Assembly (NCBI GenBank): GCA_935421135.1
Contig: OW285191.1
Coordinates: 8,751,504 to 8,815,503, forward strand
Source: Bugulina stolonifera
Lineage: Eukaryota > Bryozoa > Gymnolaemata > Cheilostomatida > Bugulidae
Direction of reading: 5' to 3'
DNA: 64,000 nucleotides
Positions 26,370-39,399 of the stretch are shown piece after piece; within the stretch, counting starts at the first letter, position 1, and every line of letters starts with the position of its first letter. Below the pieces are notes generated by a model. It was not told the origin of the DNA. It did not search any database and saw only the letters and a list, made by a program, of their open reading frames with translations. The position numbers were made by a program, and so were the translations under genes.

Positions 26370-26580
26370 GAGCAGCTGTGGCCTAGTGGTTGGGCTTTTA
26401 TGTGGGAGATCCAGATTCGATTCCCATAAATATATTAGTGGTGTTAGGAAGAGCATTCAACCTTATAGGCTAATGGTCCTGTGCTACTTTGTCTCCTTCT
26501 CTACTCCAAATCAGAAAAGATGCTGATCTCTGAATTTAATTGTGGAAATAAAACTGGTAAGTTATAGGAAGAAGAAATTT
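26370..26580 (+). mobile_element. tRNA-derived SINE, second family
   Basis: The head GCAGCTGTGGCCTAGTGGTT (A box) is followed about 25 nt later by CAGATTCGATTCCCA (B box). Then comes a body with GGAAGAGCATTCAACCTTA, similar in layout to the GGAAGGGCATCC block of many invertebrate SINEs. No intact tRNA cloverleaf. It differs in sequence from the 14765-15012 element. Confidence 0.65.
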
Positions 26581-27158
26581 CAAAGTGAAATCTGGTTTCA
26601 GTTATGAGGATTCCCTGCTCTCTATACTGGGCTATTGAGGTACGAAGCAGTGGAAAGATAACTCCAAGAGAATTGAGGACTAGTGCTTAGGCTAAACTGG
26701 GCACACAGACACCTTCACATTAGCATAATATATAGTCTCAAGTGTATATAATAGTGAATTGGCATGTCCATTGAGTAAATTATATTATTGGGTGTGCAGG
26801 CTGACAATGAGAAGGCAGCATCTATAAAATTGGACATACCCGGTGTGTGATATTAAACGTAGTAGTGGAGGTATTAATATCAGATGCCTGTATTCAATGG
26901 GTGTTATGCTGTTGTGTAATTTACCACCCCTATTATTACAAAGTTATTATTGTTATATTTTAGGGTGATCTTACGTGCATGAGGTCATCATCTTCCTCTG
27001 AGTAAGCTGGGGATAGAACAACATCTAAATCGTGTTACGACATCACAGCATTAATTATCACACCATAATTTATGCAAATAGTGTACCTTTTCAACTGTTG
27101 TTTGTTGTGCTATTGTAGCAAATACAAGTAGGTGTAGTGATGTGTGTTGAATAAGCAG

Positions 27159-29155
27159 TATAGAACCAGGAATGCACTTTCTACTACATAAGAAGTGTCA
27201 GATCTCATTCTATATAGGCTAAACAACTCAATGTGGAACATCGATGCACAACTTGGTTTTTCCACAGAGAAGAGATAAAACACTGAAGCCCAATGTCATG
27301 AGTTAATTCTCAGTAAACATCAGCATCAACATTATAAAACTCATAGAATAATTTCTTTTAGTAATAGAAGTATTCTATGGGTTCTATAATACAGACACAT
27401 CATCTTGGATATTATTATATCCCAGGTGTTCCATTCCTCTCCTGAGGTGCACCATGCAAGTCTTGATTATGATCCACTACCACATGTGACAAAATTGTAA
27501 TGACAAGACAGCAAATATCAGCATCAATATTGTAGAACCTATAAAATATTTTCTCACAGTAACAGAAATATGTTATGGGTTCTATAATATAAACACAACC
27601 CACTCATTGCAAAAGTTGATGTCTACTGAAACAAACAGCACAGCACAGTGAAGTGTAGCAGTATGTCAACATCAATACTATAGAACCCACAAAATATTTA
27701 CTTTTTAGTAACAGAAATACTTTATGGGTTCTATAAGATTGACACATTATTATCTGGATCAGAGGAATTGCAATAATAGATCATGCGATCAGGATGAGAT
27801 TGGGAGGTAAGCAGCTATTAGTAGAATTGTCTCCTCTTCACATGAGAGGACAACTCTTGTCATGCCATAAAGCAGACTGCAGTAAGAATTCCTGAGAGGG
27901 AAACCCACAGCAAATATCAGCATCAATGTTATAGAAGTCACAGAATATTTTCTAATAGAAATAATATTTAATGGGTTCTATAATACTGACACCTCATCGT
28001 GGTATGAAGTATGTTTCAGGGGTTTCCCCTAGGATAGCGTATCGTTTGTAGATAATAGCATCAGCTAATAGATAATAGCTAAACAATCAAAGAGTGGAAA
28101 ACCAAATGCGATGTATTTGTTGATAAGTTTGTTACAAATCTAATAAAATATTACATTGGTCCTACATCACAAAGTTAGCCTATGTTCCAAGACGTTCCTG
28201 AGCTAGTACCAAGTAGAAGTTACAGAAATGATCAATCGAACTAACACAGAACACTGTGGAGATGAGATGCCCTGTCTTAGCAGCAATAATTATCAGCATC
28301 AATGTTATAGAATCCACAGAGTATTTACTAGTAGAAACACTCTATGGGTTCTATAATACTGACATGTTGAAATCATAAACTCTCTCAGTATAAGTATATA
28401 TTCACCTGAGATTTGAGTCAGTACAGGAAATGAGTAACTAAACAGTACTACTAGATGTATAAGGTACTTCTTGGTGTTATAGAATGAATATAATATTTAC
28501 TGATAATAAATAGAAATATTATATTGAATCTATATTACCATGCAAGTCTTGAACTGAGTGAAGATGTCAGAACCCAGTGGTGGGATGAGAAATAGATTAA
28601 CAATTAACAACCACTGAACCAGTCTGTGTAGAATAGAACTGTGTAGCCTGTATTCTGAACCAGTATATAGCTACAGCTTGTGAGCTACTAGTTTAGTATC
28701 ACTAAGAGCATGCAAGCTTGCCCATAGGCCTATGTTATGTTACATAACAGCACATTAGAGATCACTGTTCAAATTCCCCTCCAATTTATAGAACCAAAAT
28801 AACATTTGGGTATGGTTAGAAACACTTTGTGGTTCCGATGATGATAGTAGCTTCAACCAATAGCAAGGAAGGTAACCCATTGTAAGGAAAACTAGTGGTA
28901 TAATTATATGGAGGATACAGAAATACAATCTGACAGTTACCTGTTTTAACCAATCAAATGCAAATCTACCAACACAGACTATTTCACTTAATAAATGTCA
29001 GCATGAACATAACAGAATCTACAAAATGTTTCAATTTATAACAAAATTTTTAATACCAATACATCACCCTGAGTTGAATGAAAAAAACGCTTCTTGATGC
29101 TATAGAACCAACAAAGCATTTTCTCAATTTATCCAAATACTTTATTGGTTCTATA
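27159..29155. repeat. Array of related short hairpins, spacer C
   Basis: Hairpins at 27159-27214, 27320-27398, 27518-27590, 27665-27746, 27917-27990, 28293-28363, 28478-28534, a degenerate one at 28998-29062, and 29101-29155. They are in the same order as spacer B, except that the one matching 6722-6795 is missing. Stems stay paired in spite of changes: the hairpin at 27320 pairs CATAGAATA with TATTCTATG, whereas its B partner at 6275 uses different bases at these positions. No ORF accounts for the conservation. Confidence 0.75.
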
Positions 29156-29199
29156 CAACCAGGATAGCCTGAGATCTGGGAGCGTGTGTTGCAGCCTCT

Positions 29200-32100
29200 A
29201 TGATTGGGCAACAAGATTTCCAAAGAAAGAAACTTTTTACTCCGGAAATCACTGGAAACTAAAACCTTAGAAATGAATAAAATGGATGCAACTGTCCAGC
29301 AGTAGTCTGGGTCAGATAACCAGAGCATGTCCCAATATGAATACCTACAGGACTTGTATTGTATTTTATATAGTTCAGTATAATAATGTACCTTCCACGT
29401 ACTGGTCCTGTTATTTCCGATAGAATGGTCTTTTCTCTCTTCACCAGATGCAGTGACCTCTAGAGTAAGGTATAGTATCCAGTCTTTAGTAGAGAATAGA
29501 GATCTACATGTAGTTTTCAGCACAGCTCCTGAGTTCTTGCTCTCTGAGGAAGATCTGCTGCTGCTACTGTTAGCTCATCTGTTCCCTGGGCCTTATATAC
29601 TCTCAGATACCCATCTTACTGAATAGAATCTGGTCTCTTTGTATAAGAGAGTAGAAAAGTAAACAGTTAACAATTATCACATTCTCAACAGAATAATGGA
29701 CTCTGGACTCCATGGGTAAACTTACCAAATCTGTGGTTACAGCATGTCAGGAGGGGATAATTACTGTATCATAATATTGTCTTGAAAGCAAGCCTTGTTA
29801 TAATTATAGAGGTGCTGCATTTACAGGAGACTTTTAGTTGTATAATTATTTGGGATTATCCTGAGAGTCACTTGTCAGGTCAGACTATTATTATGAGCTT
29901 AGAGAGCACTGAGTACATGTGTACCAAAATAGTTATACAGAATATGATAACTTTATGAAGAGGAAACATGCTCAAACTAACATGGAGTAAAGCTACATAA
30001 TATACATTGTACATGTATATTGTATGAGGTCATCTCCTACTGCTACTGAGTCCTAGAGCTGAGACAGCAATACCTCCAAAAAGCCCAGATGTATACAATA
30101 CACCTAAATGTAGGTCAAGGGTGTGATGATTACAAAATGTAAACCAAGTTGCAAGTTAAAACAATGCTAGAGTGCTTACCAGAGCTGGGACTGCAAAGAT
30201 GATGGATACAATATATTTAGATATACATGTAGGTCAAAGGTGTGGTAGAGGTAAAATATATAGCCCAAATTTTCAAACAATTTAAACATTGGGATCTGCA
30301 CAGCATATGCATGTACATTGTAGGTGCTGTCAGCCTAACTTGTCATGAAAATTACAGGTTGTAATTTTATGGCTTTGTCACAAAAACGACATAAGCAGCA
30401 TCAGTAGTTTCAAACGTTTCTTAATTTTTGAGTTAAAAAAATACATTATACAATATATAGAAAATGGCCAAACCCCCTAACAAAAAAATAATAGTTTTCA
30501 AAATATATATATGAGGTATACAATAGTTAATGATATTATTATTTTGATAAAAATGGTTTGTATAATAGGCTAGTAGTATATTTTGGATATCTGATGGTTA
30601 GCAGGTACTTCTGAAAGATTTGGTGTTCTAAAGCTGAGCACCAGAAGTCGGGGTCTGGCTCTACCTTCCTCAATGGATTTAAGGTGCATAGGCTAGAATC
30701 TATAGTCTGGCAGGATTTGTTGTTTTCCTCAATGGTTTTTGGTTGTTAGGTGTTCACTGAAATTTTTGAAATTTATTCATCATGCCAACAGTTTTATTTT
30801 ATATGTCCGCCAATCATATTATGACCATAATTCTCATACAAGTCTTAGGCCTATATCTCATATAAAATATTTTTTCCTCCAATGAGGGGATAACATAACA
30901 GAACAAGTCACTTGTTGATAAAGAATGAGGGGGTACGCTGTGACATCACAACGCTTCTATTTTTATATAATTATACTTTTCTGTAATTTATACCTTTTAT
31001 ATACATGTATGTGAATTTGGCCAATAGAAATCTTCAGAACCATTTTATCTTATGTTATTGTATAAAAACCAAATACTATGTGTAAGTGTTACAGATACAA
31101 TCATATGTACGTATTTATTGTATTATAAAATTTCATATAATATATATTATATTATGTTCAGGTAAAAAAGTGTTGCTTGTAGTTTCACAATTTGTTCCTC
31201 AAATTTGGGAAGCTCTGCATGCCAAACCACAAACACATGTACATAATTTTCTACTTGTCTATTGCTGAAAGGATTTTTCTCAAACTATAGAAGTCAGTTT
31301 CAAAACACTTTAGAAAAACTGAAGCAAACTGAAGCCATTTTATAAAACCATTAATTTTAAAAAAGTGGTAACTGGTGGATTTGTTCTACCATAGCTTCTA
31401 ATAATAATTGTGTCCTACCAGTGATCAGTAAAATAATAGCATTGTAGTAATAGTAATATAGCAACATTATAGTATTTATTATACAAATTGGTATAGTAAT
31501 GCTCTAAGCAGTAACATGACAATTGAGTATTTTATTCATTCACTCAGAGAAACCACTAATCTGATAAATACATACAATTATTATGTGGCATTTACATAAT
31601 CTCTGCATTTCATACAATTATTTAGTGTGACAAGGAGGAGACAGAGGGGTGGGAGTTAGCCAGCAACAATCTACCATGTGGTTTGTACAATCCAGCTAAT
31701 GGGATACTAAAACATGTTGATGGGATTAAACTTGGCCTGTCTTCCTACTAAAAGATTAGATTCTACATGTAATACATTGTATAAACAACATGCTATTATT
31801 TGTTATCAGGTAACAGTATAGCTACTATATAATAGAATATATAATACTGTTGGTATGGAGTCTATGTAAAATCTTTCATCCTTTTGTTCTACCAGATGTC
31901 TATTTGTCTCAGATAGAATGTATGTTCTAGTACTTAGTGATTGTGGTAAAAGGTAATACTTATTCCAAACAAGTAATTTATTACCTAGCTCAATAAATTA
32001 CAAGTTACAAGACATCTCTTTCCGCCTAAATATTATAAAATATTGTCTATACTGATGTAATATCATGTATGTCAAGTTATGGCAATTTATTTGGTTAGAG

Positions 32101-32880
32101 ATGTGTAAAAGAACATGTACAGCAGATATAATTTATATACATGTATAATTGTTGCATGTAAAGTACATTATATATTTATATATTGTATAATACTATATTT
32201 GTATATCATTACATTATTATGCATATACATTATATCATATATTTTGTTAGAAATGAGTAGAAAAGACAGCAGCACATACAGCTGTCCCCATTGTCCATCT
32301 CCTGGCAATTTCCAATACAAACTTGGTAGATCCAAGAGAATTTTCCTTCCTCCCTCAATACATCAGACTTTGTGTTACATAGAATGTACAGAATGCTGAA
32401 ATCAATACAGTTACACATTTCACATGTTAAAATTAACTGGTGAAGATAACAATAATTACATCAATGAAAAATACATGTACCACCATGACGTGAACTTCCA
32501 ATTTGTGGTACTTTGGAAAATCTAGAGAAAATTATAAAGGGCTTGCAATGAGTAAAACATAAATATTGGTGTCTTTTCTGTTCAAAATCAATTTGCCAAT
32601 GGTTATATGTTCAAGCACCGCACACTTTTATCTTGGAAGGTGAGCCCTTCCACCTAAAACAGTGCTTCTGTTACGCATAATTATGAGCTTCGGTTTCCAT
32701 AGGATGGCTAAAATGCCATGAACGCAGAAAAATTGAAAAACAAGATAATTATCCCTGTAATTTCTCGATTTCATTGCTTCAACTAAATGTTGAGATCCGA
32801 AAGATCCTTTCGACAATATCTTGAGAACCTGAAAATGAAATTTCCCAAAAATATTTTTTTTCTAGTCACATTAATATAGC
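29200..32880. other. Spacer C without a recognisable gene
   Basis: Matches 10100-14170 of spacer B in patches. Open frames are short and not conserved in frame between the copies. Nothing coding is supported. Confidence 0.6.
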
Positions 32881-32895
32881 ATTGTAACATACACG

Positions 32896-32981
32896 TAATC
32901 ACAAGTAATACAAGTAATACAAGTAATACAAGTAATACAAGTAATACAAGTAATACAAGTAATACAAGTAATACAAGTAAT
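32896..32981. repeat. 9-bp tandem repeat (AAGTAATAC), about nine copies
   Basis: Perfect array of AAGTAATAC units. On the minus strand it reads as poly-VLL, which creates a spurious leucine-rich ORF. It is absent from the matching place in spacer B (around 14170), so it arose after the duplication. Confidence 0.95.
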
Positions 32982-33219
32982 ATTTGGTTGTGCAGGTGTG
33001 CCAAATACACACAAGTCATATATTAGTTATATTGTATACTACCTGTAGTTTCATAGCACTAAAAGTGGTTTTGACTGAACCAAAATATCTTCATGAAGTT
33101 GCAACAATACTATTAGAAATGCACATGCTATCGGCTTCATGATGTCATCACATTATATTACATTCTTAAATAAACTTTAGTTCAAACGATTCAAGTATGA
33201 GCAAATTTTGTAGAAAAAC

Positions 33220-34700
33220 TGGTAGTGGAACTGTAGCCAACTAGAACCACGTAAGATTTGATTTGATACGCAGATTGAGATCACAGGCTTCAATAGATGG
33301 ATAATCAACATGTACACCATCCTGTCCCCATTTATCAGCTAGTTATCGATTTTATTCGGATTTTATATATATATAAAAGGTGAAGGTCAATCTCAGGGTG
33401 CATAGCGGAGTAGCTGCTAATGAGACAAAAGGTGACAACTCCTATTGTTTGAGAGTTGGTTGGAGGAGCTACGACTAGCATTGAACAGTGTATGATTGAA
33501 GAATACCCACTGTATGCTGATTGGTTAATGTTTTGGTAACTTTGAGTTAACATTTACTAGCAATCATGGTCTCGTGTAGCCACCTCTTTAGCTGTCGTAG
33601 ATATGGTACTACTATCTACTTGAACATCTTCTTGCTACCAAATATCTACAAGCATGAAAATTATATACTCGAGGCATGATAAACTTTGCTGAAACATGCA
33701 ATACCTCAAAGATTACAGTCAGTACTGGCTCTTCTTAGGACTTTAGCTAAAGTACTCATACCCCACACTATATTATATTCCACTCATAACATTTTGGAGA
33801 TTAAAAAGAAGAGAGAAGGCAACTTTTCAATAATATTTCAATTACATTGTCTATTGTAACAGCTATATTCTTTATCCCAAAGTATAATAATGATGAATAC
33901 TTTGGTTTATTTTTGTGACTTGAAGCAGCTTAATGCATCTAACTATTAACTAACTAAGTAATAATTCAGACAGTTTGGTCTCTTGTACTAACCATGTAAG
34001 TTTAGTATTTTATATCAGAGGAAGTTGGAGTGTGATAGTTTTAAACATCTGCAAGCTCCGTGGACCAAGACCATCGAATGCTGGTGAATGATAATCAAGT
34101 TCACTCTCTTTCAATTTTGTTACAATATGAGGGTTAGAAGCTAAATAATAAACAAAAAAAATTATTTATATTTAGCCTCTTCTCTCTTCCTTGAAAGTTA
34201 ATGCAGGCAGTGTTGTTGATACACATTTTCCAAATACAGTCCCAGTTCACTGAGCACAGCACCACATAAATATTGTTCAGCAGGTCTTGTTACCTGAATT
34301 ATTAGACGGTATTCACTTGGTCATTCAGCCTTTAAAAATACGCTAAACAGCTAAACATTAATCAATGTCTTTTATTTTCCCAATTCAGTCCAAAAATCGC
34401 CATAGAAATAAAAGATAATCAAAAAGGTTACAACATTATATAACATTGAGAATGGATACAAAGTGTGACATAAAAAGTGATGCATTGCTATGCAATGTAT
34501 AGCTAAATATAATATCAAAACGTAATCAACGCTTTGCTTAATTCTCAACCTCAGATAATTGTTACAATGCGGGGGAGGGGGAGAAATATAAACTATATAC
34601 AATTTTGAATTACAAAAAATAGCTCTAAATGTCTACTATGTACATCTGAAGTAAAGTGCTAGGTAAACAGTTTCTCTGTTCTGTCAAATATCACAATTAT
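33220..34700. other. Downstream flank of peroxidase C; no gene seen
   Basis: Patches match 16500-16560, 17000-17230, 17900-18290 and 20870-21000 of unit B in order. This is non-coding DNA between the spacer and the stop codon of gene C. Confidence 0.5.
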
Positions 34701-34708
34701 TACAGCTA

Positions 34709-37700
34709 TCAATCAGATAAAGTAAATGTTCTTTGTCTGGATGGATCAAAGTCGGCAGTGTTGACCATCTTTAGAGTTGCACTTGCATATGTTATGAGGA
34801 ATTCGTCATCTGTGTCATTTGGGTCTTCAGGATCTTTTGTAAACCTCTGTACCTATTATAAATGGAAGTCAAAGTATTACATTTTGGGGTATATTTCTGT
34901 TAAAGTCTATGTACTGTAATAAAATTTTAACAAATATAATTATGCCAGTTCTTACATAAAATCTGTATCATGGCACTCAGCCTAGACAGCTTAGGATAGC
35001 ATGTAAGAGAATATAACTCACCACACTGGCTGTATCAGCCAAAGGACATCCTGTAGTACTAAGACAGCTGTTAGCTGAGCCATCCTCTACTGTGAACTGA
35101 TGCAGGAGACCCATATCAGCGTGTAACATCATCAGATCTACCCCACTCTGTGTCGTACCAACCCATTGGGTAGCCCTAAAAACAGCGAGAGGATGAGTCG
35201 CAGTCTCAAGATCTGAAAGGATTCACTGCTGAGCGGTAAACCAACGGCTTTGATACAGAAAACATAACATCAGATAGTCGTACATTAGAAATTTAGCCTG
35301 AGCTTTGAAATCTGAGTGAAAAAGAAGTTTGGAGCTGGTAATCTTAAAGTTAATCAGTCGTTTTAAGTAACTTGACTTTACACTGCGTTACGAAATACAT
35401 GTACAATTAGAAAGCTATTAGCTTACCCTGCCATTTGTTGGTGTCTTTGCGTCCACTCTACTCTGGTCATCGCAGTATAGTAGCCGCTGTCAAGAACTGT
35501 TGGGCTCAGATCCCATGGACCATCAAATCCAGACACACCTGGATGTGCCCGACCCAGTGAGTGTGCACCTGTATGGACAAATAACTAAAGTGTTATTTTT
35601 AATGATTACATTAAACATGCACTGGTATATCAATCATTAGTATTACATATTATAAAGAAGTAGTAGGCCTAGACGTATTTTTGATCTGCTTTTTTTCTGC
35701 CATTTCTAAATATCAGTCCTGGCATCATTTTCAAGCATTGTAAGTGTAAATAGCAGCAAAATATGTACATGTGTACAATATGTAATGTGTGTGCCTTTGT
35801 ACATTTATTTTTTACCTAGATGTACATCATCTGTTATAACAACTCCAAATTATAACCATAGATCTTCAAGTGAGAACAACTCCAAATTTTCAGCTCTGAA
35901 GCTTAATCTACCAGAGTAACTCTATTATATTGTGAAGTTGATAACCATTTACATACAATATGCATATGCACAGTACGAATAGGGTAAGATGTAAATACTA
36001 CAGAATGAATATCAAGTACAGGGAGGGAGAGAATCAAAATTTGAGCAACAATTACCAATGATTTACCATGTAATACAAGAAATAGATACGTACCCATGAG
36101 GGCGACCGTTTCATCTGTAGACAACCCAAATTTGTTCATGAGGAATGTTGTTGGGGCAGTTCTGTCTTCTCCCTTAGGAAAGGTGGTAGTAGTAGGAGGA
36201 GATTCAGGGTCTGGACAGGTGATCCTTCCAGAAGTAAAAGGTAGATCTAGAGAACAAGTTCCACCAGCGCATCCTGTGTTTCCTCTCACACCAGCTTTCG
36301 ATGCCTCTAATGCACTCAGCACCGCAAAGTCAGCTAAGCTGAGAAAAGCACTCCATTTGGGGTAGAGGACATCCTTCAGATGATTGTAGTGGGGAACAAG
36401 ACCTGAACAAGATTGAACAAAATATAGATGTATTAAAGAATACAAGATAAAAATATGTTTAGCGTAACAAGCAGTCACACGTCAACAATAGTCTACAAAA
36501 AATAAAAAGTGGGTCAATTAAATGATATATTATTCTTATACTGGGAACTGAATTATATTTATAATGATAGGCCTACAAGGCTTGTTGGCTTCTACTTTTA
36601 AATTACTTGATTCGAAAATGCATCAGAATCACATGTATTAGTGAAATACTCATTTACAACATCCTTGCTACGTCCTGTAGAGCTAGGGCTAGAGATTGGA
36701 ACTAAAGCTAAACTATGTGAATATAAAGTTTGCATTACATTGTATGGCATTTGAAAAATTTGGCATGGGATTTGGTAGACCTTGCCAGGTGATTTTTTGG
36801 AAGTTGATGAACACTAATTACCAAATAAATGTACCAGCTACCTGCTAGCAGTCTGTAGAAGGAAGTTATTCTATATTTAGTATATCTCAATTAAATACTT
36901 CGATTAATATTTTATGATTTTTATCTGCATGGTACCAACTGACTGTGTCAAGCTAAGCCCTTTACACATTAAGATATTGCATATTGACAGATTGATTGAT
37001 CACATATAGAATTTTAAAAAAGATTCAGTAAAAATGGTGTCGATTAAAAAAAGCATCCATCTCAAGTGGTTCAATTGGTCTCCATTGAACATATCAAAAG
37101 TTTTTATGTGTAAGATAGAGTGGCACTCTTATTTACTTGTGATTAGGTCGCTGGTCCCCAGTTACGGGCTACAGTGTGAACAGCACATTAAACTGTGCAA
37201 GCGCATAAGATTAAAGCTCTGAGTCACTGCAATTAATCACAAAATGAGGAAATAGAACTGGGGTTCTACTCACCAGCATTAGATGAATCCTGTAGATTTA
37301 GGCACCCATCACACCCGCCTACACAAACATGGAATCCCATTTGAACGTATTTAGGTATTTTAGAAGCCTGTGAAACAAAGAGATCAGCTGTTTTTATTCC
37401 ACATTTCCTGGTACAGATACAGCATAACACAATGTCAGTCTGAGTGATATTAGTGCAAATATGTTTTCATATCTCTTGTAAAAGTTAATTAGACAGATTA
37501 ATACACTCATGAAATGTTTTACTGTTATTCATTCCAATATACACAGAGCCAATTCAGTAATAGAGTCAATGCTTTGCCATTGCCATTGCAAATGTACTTA
37601 TGTGTTATAAACTTACGTCTTGGTTGAAAAATCTTACAAATTCTTGTGAAATGGCTGTAACGACTTCTTGTGTCAGCAGTGCAGCTGTCCCCCCTTCGTC

Positions 37701-38695
37701 TGTGGGTGGCGATGTTGTGGTAGGTTGTCTGGTTGTTACAGGCGGTTGGGTCGTTACAGGTGGTGGGTGGGTCGTCACAAATTGTTGGGTTATTGAGAAT
37801 GAACCGGTGGTTAGATGCCAGCTGGTAGTTCTTGGTGGTCTGGGGATTCTTGGGCGTCTAGTTCTTCCTATTCTTCCAGTATTTCTTCGGTTATTAACAT
37901 TTGTGCGACCAGTAAACCTGTTTTGCTGATTTCTCCTACCACTTCCTGGTCGAACTTCATGACCAACTCCAATACTTCTTAGGTTCCCACTCAAAACCTC
38001 GGCTCCTTCCCAATCATTTCTTCTATTTCCACCTCGTCTCGATCCACCTCGTCTTGAGCTTGGTATTGGGCCACTGATTATAAAGCCACGAGAGAAACTT
38101 TGTTTTCCTGATCCTCGTACCAAACCCCGATGTCCACCGCGTCCACCGCTCCGTCTTCGTTTTCCATATGTGCATGGGATGTAAAAGAGTGCCAGAAAGC
38201 ACACAGATACCAGAACTGTCCTGTAATGAACAAACCAGATCCATAGTTATAATACTGTAAGTCTAGTCTATGTTAACTTTCTATGCCTGGAGCCAATTAT
38301 ATATTAACATTGTCGGATGAGTATGGGTTGTAAGGTCAACCTGGCAGCAAAAGAAAGGAAGGAAGACATTCATGCTACACTACAAAACTACATAATGTAG
38401 TACATACATTATTATATAATCATAATGTCTGGAATTTTGTTTTACTCATATAGCCCATATAAAAATGTATATATAACTTGTTTTAAGCCTAAAAAATCTG
38501 CTAGCATACCTATCTATGTTTCTTATATCCATGTATTTAGCTATGCATCTACATCTATGTAAATATGCAATAAAATAACAATAATATAATATCAAAATAT
38601 TTTTTATTGTAGAATAATATTCACAATATTACAATTTCTCCTTTTGAGATTCAAGTCAGAAATAACACTTCTAACACCATTTACCTCAACTGCAT
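34709..38695 (-). CDS. Secreted plant-type haem peroxidase-like protein, RG-rich N-terminus, gene C (7 exons)
   Basis: Exons on the minus strand: 38685-38695, 37617-38220, 37274-37367, 36094-36402, 35427-35568, 35022-35175, 34709-34852; all in phase, 485 aa. The start is the 11-nt exon (M-Q-L-R); the second exon begins with ACA where gene B has ATG, so gene C depends on this micro-exon for its start. The signal peptide (LVSVCFLALFYI) is followed by a strongly basic Arg/Gly/Ser segment (about residues 25-120), a Thr/Pro linker and the peroxidase domain. Key positions: Q214 at the distal-Arg site, H218, V219, GGCDGCLN, proximal H342 (GAHSLGRAH) and D407. The last exon has an acidic insertion (TKDPEDPNDTDD) that B lacks and ends TLSD. 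It is the closest copy of gene B. The assignment is firm; activity is doubtful for the same reason as in A and B. Confidence 0.88.
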
Positions 38696-38796
38696 TCTTT
38701 GTTATTTTACAACACTTTTTGTCTATTGTCCTTCGGTTTCGCTTGCCTCTGTGGGATGTTAGAGAAATATGAGGTAGCCTACCAGTTGTCTAATCT

Positions 38797-38822
38797 AATA
38801 TACTCTGCTACTTGTGATGTCA
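38797..38822 (-). promoter_or_regulatory. Candidate core promoter of peroxidase C
   Basis: Same layout as gene B: TGACATCA on the minus strand (38815-38822), then a TATA-like element (38797-38804), about 100 nt before the ATG at 38695. A prediction from motif spacing only. Confidence 0.35.
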
Positions 38823-39399
38823 TATCCTGGGTTGGTATAGCTGTAGTGGCAGTACCTTCTTCTAGCTGGAAACAATTATAGCATCCTGTCTCTGGAATGT
38901 ATGAACAGCAAACCAACAAGCTGTAGCCATACATGTGGCTTCAGTGAGTTTACAATGTACATGCTTGTAAATACATGTACAATGTATATGTGATTGATGT
39001 CTATATAATCTGAAGACCAGACAGTGCTAAGTGGAGGTGAATGGGCACCCACATCTTTGCACCAATCTTTGTATAGATTTGAAGGCTAACAGTAATGTCT
39101 ATAATAAATATTTCTGAGATAGTCAGATTTCCCCAGCCATGTCTTTTATTTTCTGACACACTTCAACAACAGCCAATCAAATCACATACTTACAGATATA
39201 AATATTTATGTTGGTTTCTATAAGACATTCTAGTACTAATAAGTTCAAATCTTCAGTATTATTAAAATTGATCAAAATTTAAAATTAATAGAACAAAGCT
39301 GTTTTCTGTTTCATGGTAAGTATAACTAGTAGGTCTACCACTTCGAATAAGAAAGTAGGATGGTAGGATGCCAACGGTGATTGAAAATGCACAATTCTG

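Noticed and set aside
32783..33019. Leucine/valine-rich membrane protein on the minus strand
   Set aside because: It is created entirely by the 9-bp AAGTAATAC satellite.
38023..38244. Alternative frame ORF overlapping peroxidase C exon 2 (starting MDLVCSLQ)
   Set aside because: It crosses the intron 1 acceptor and uses another frame than the signal peptide and RG-rich segment that match gene B.
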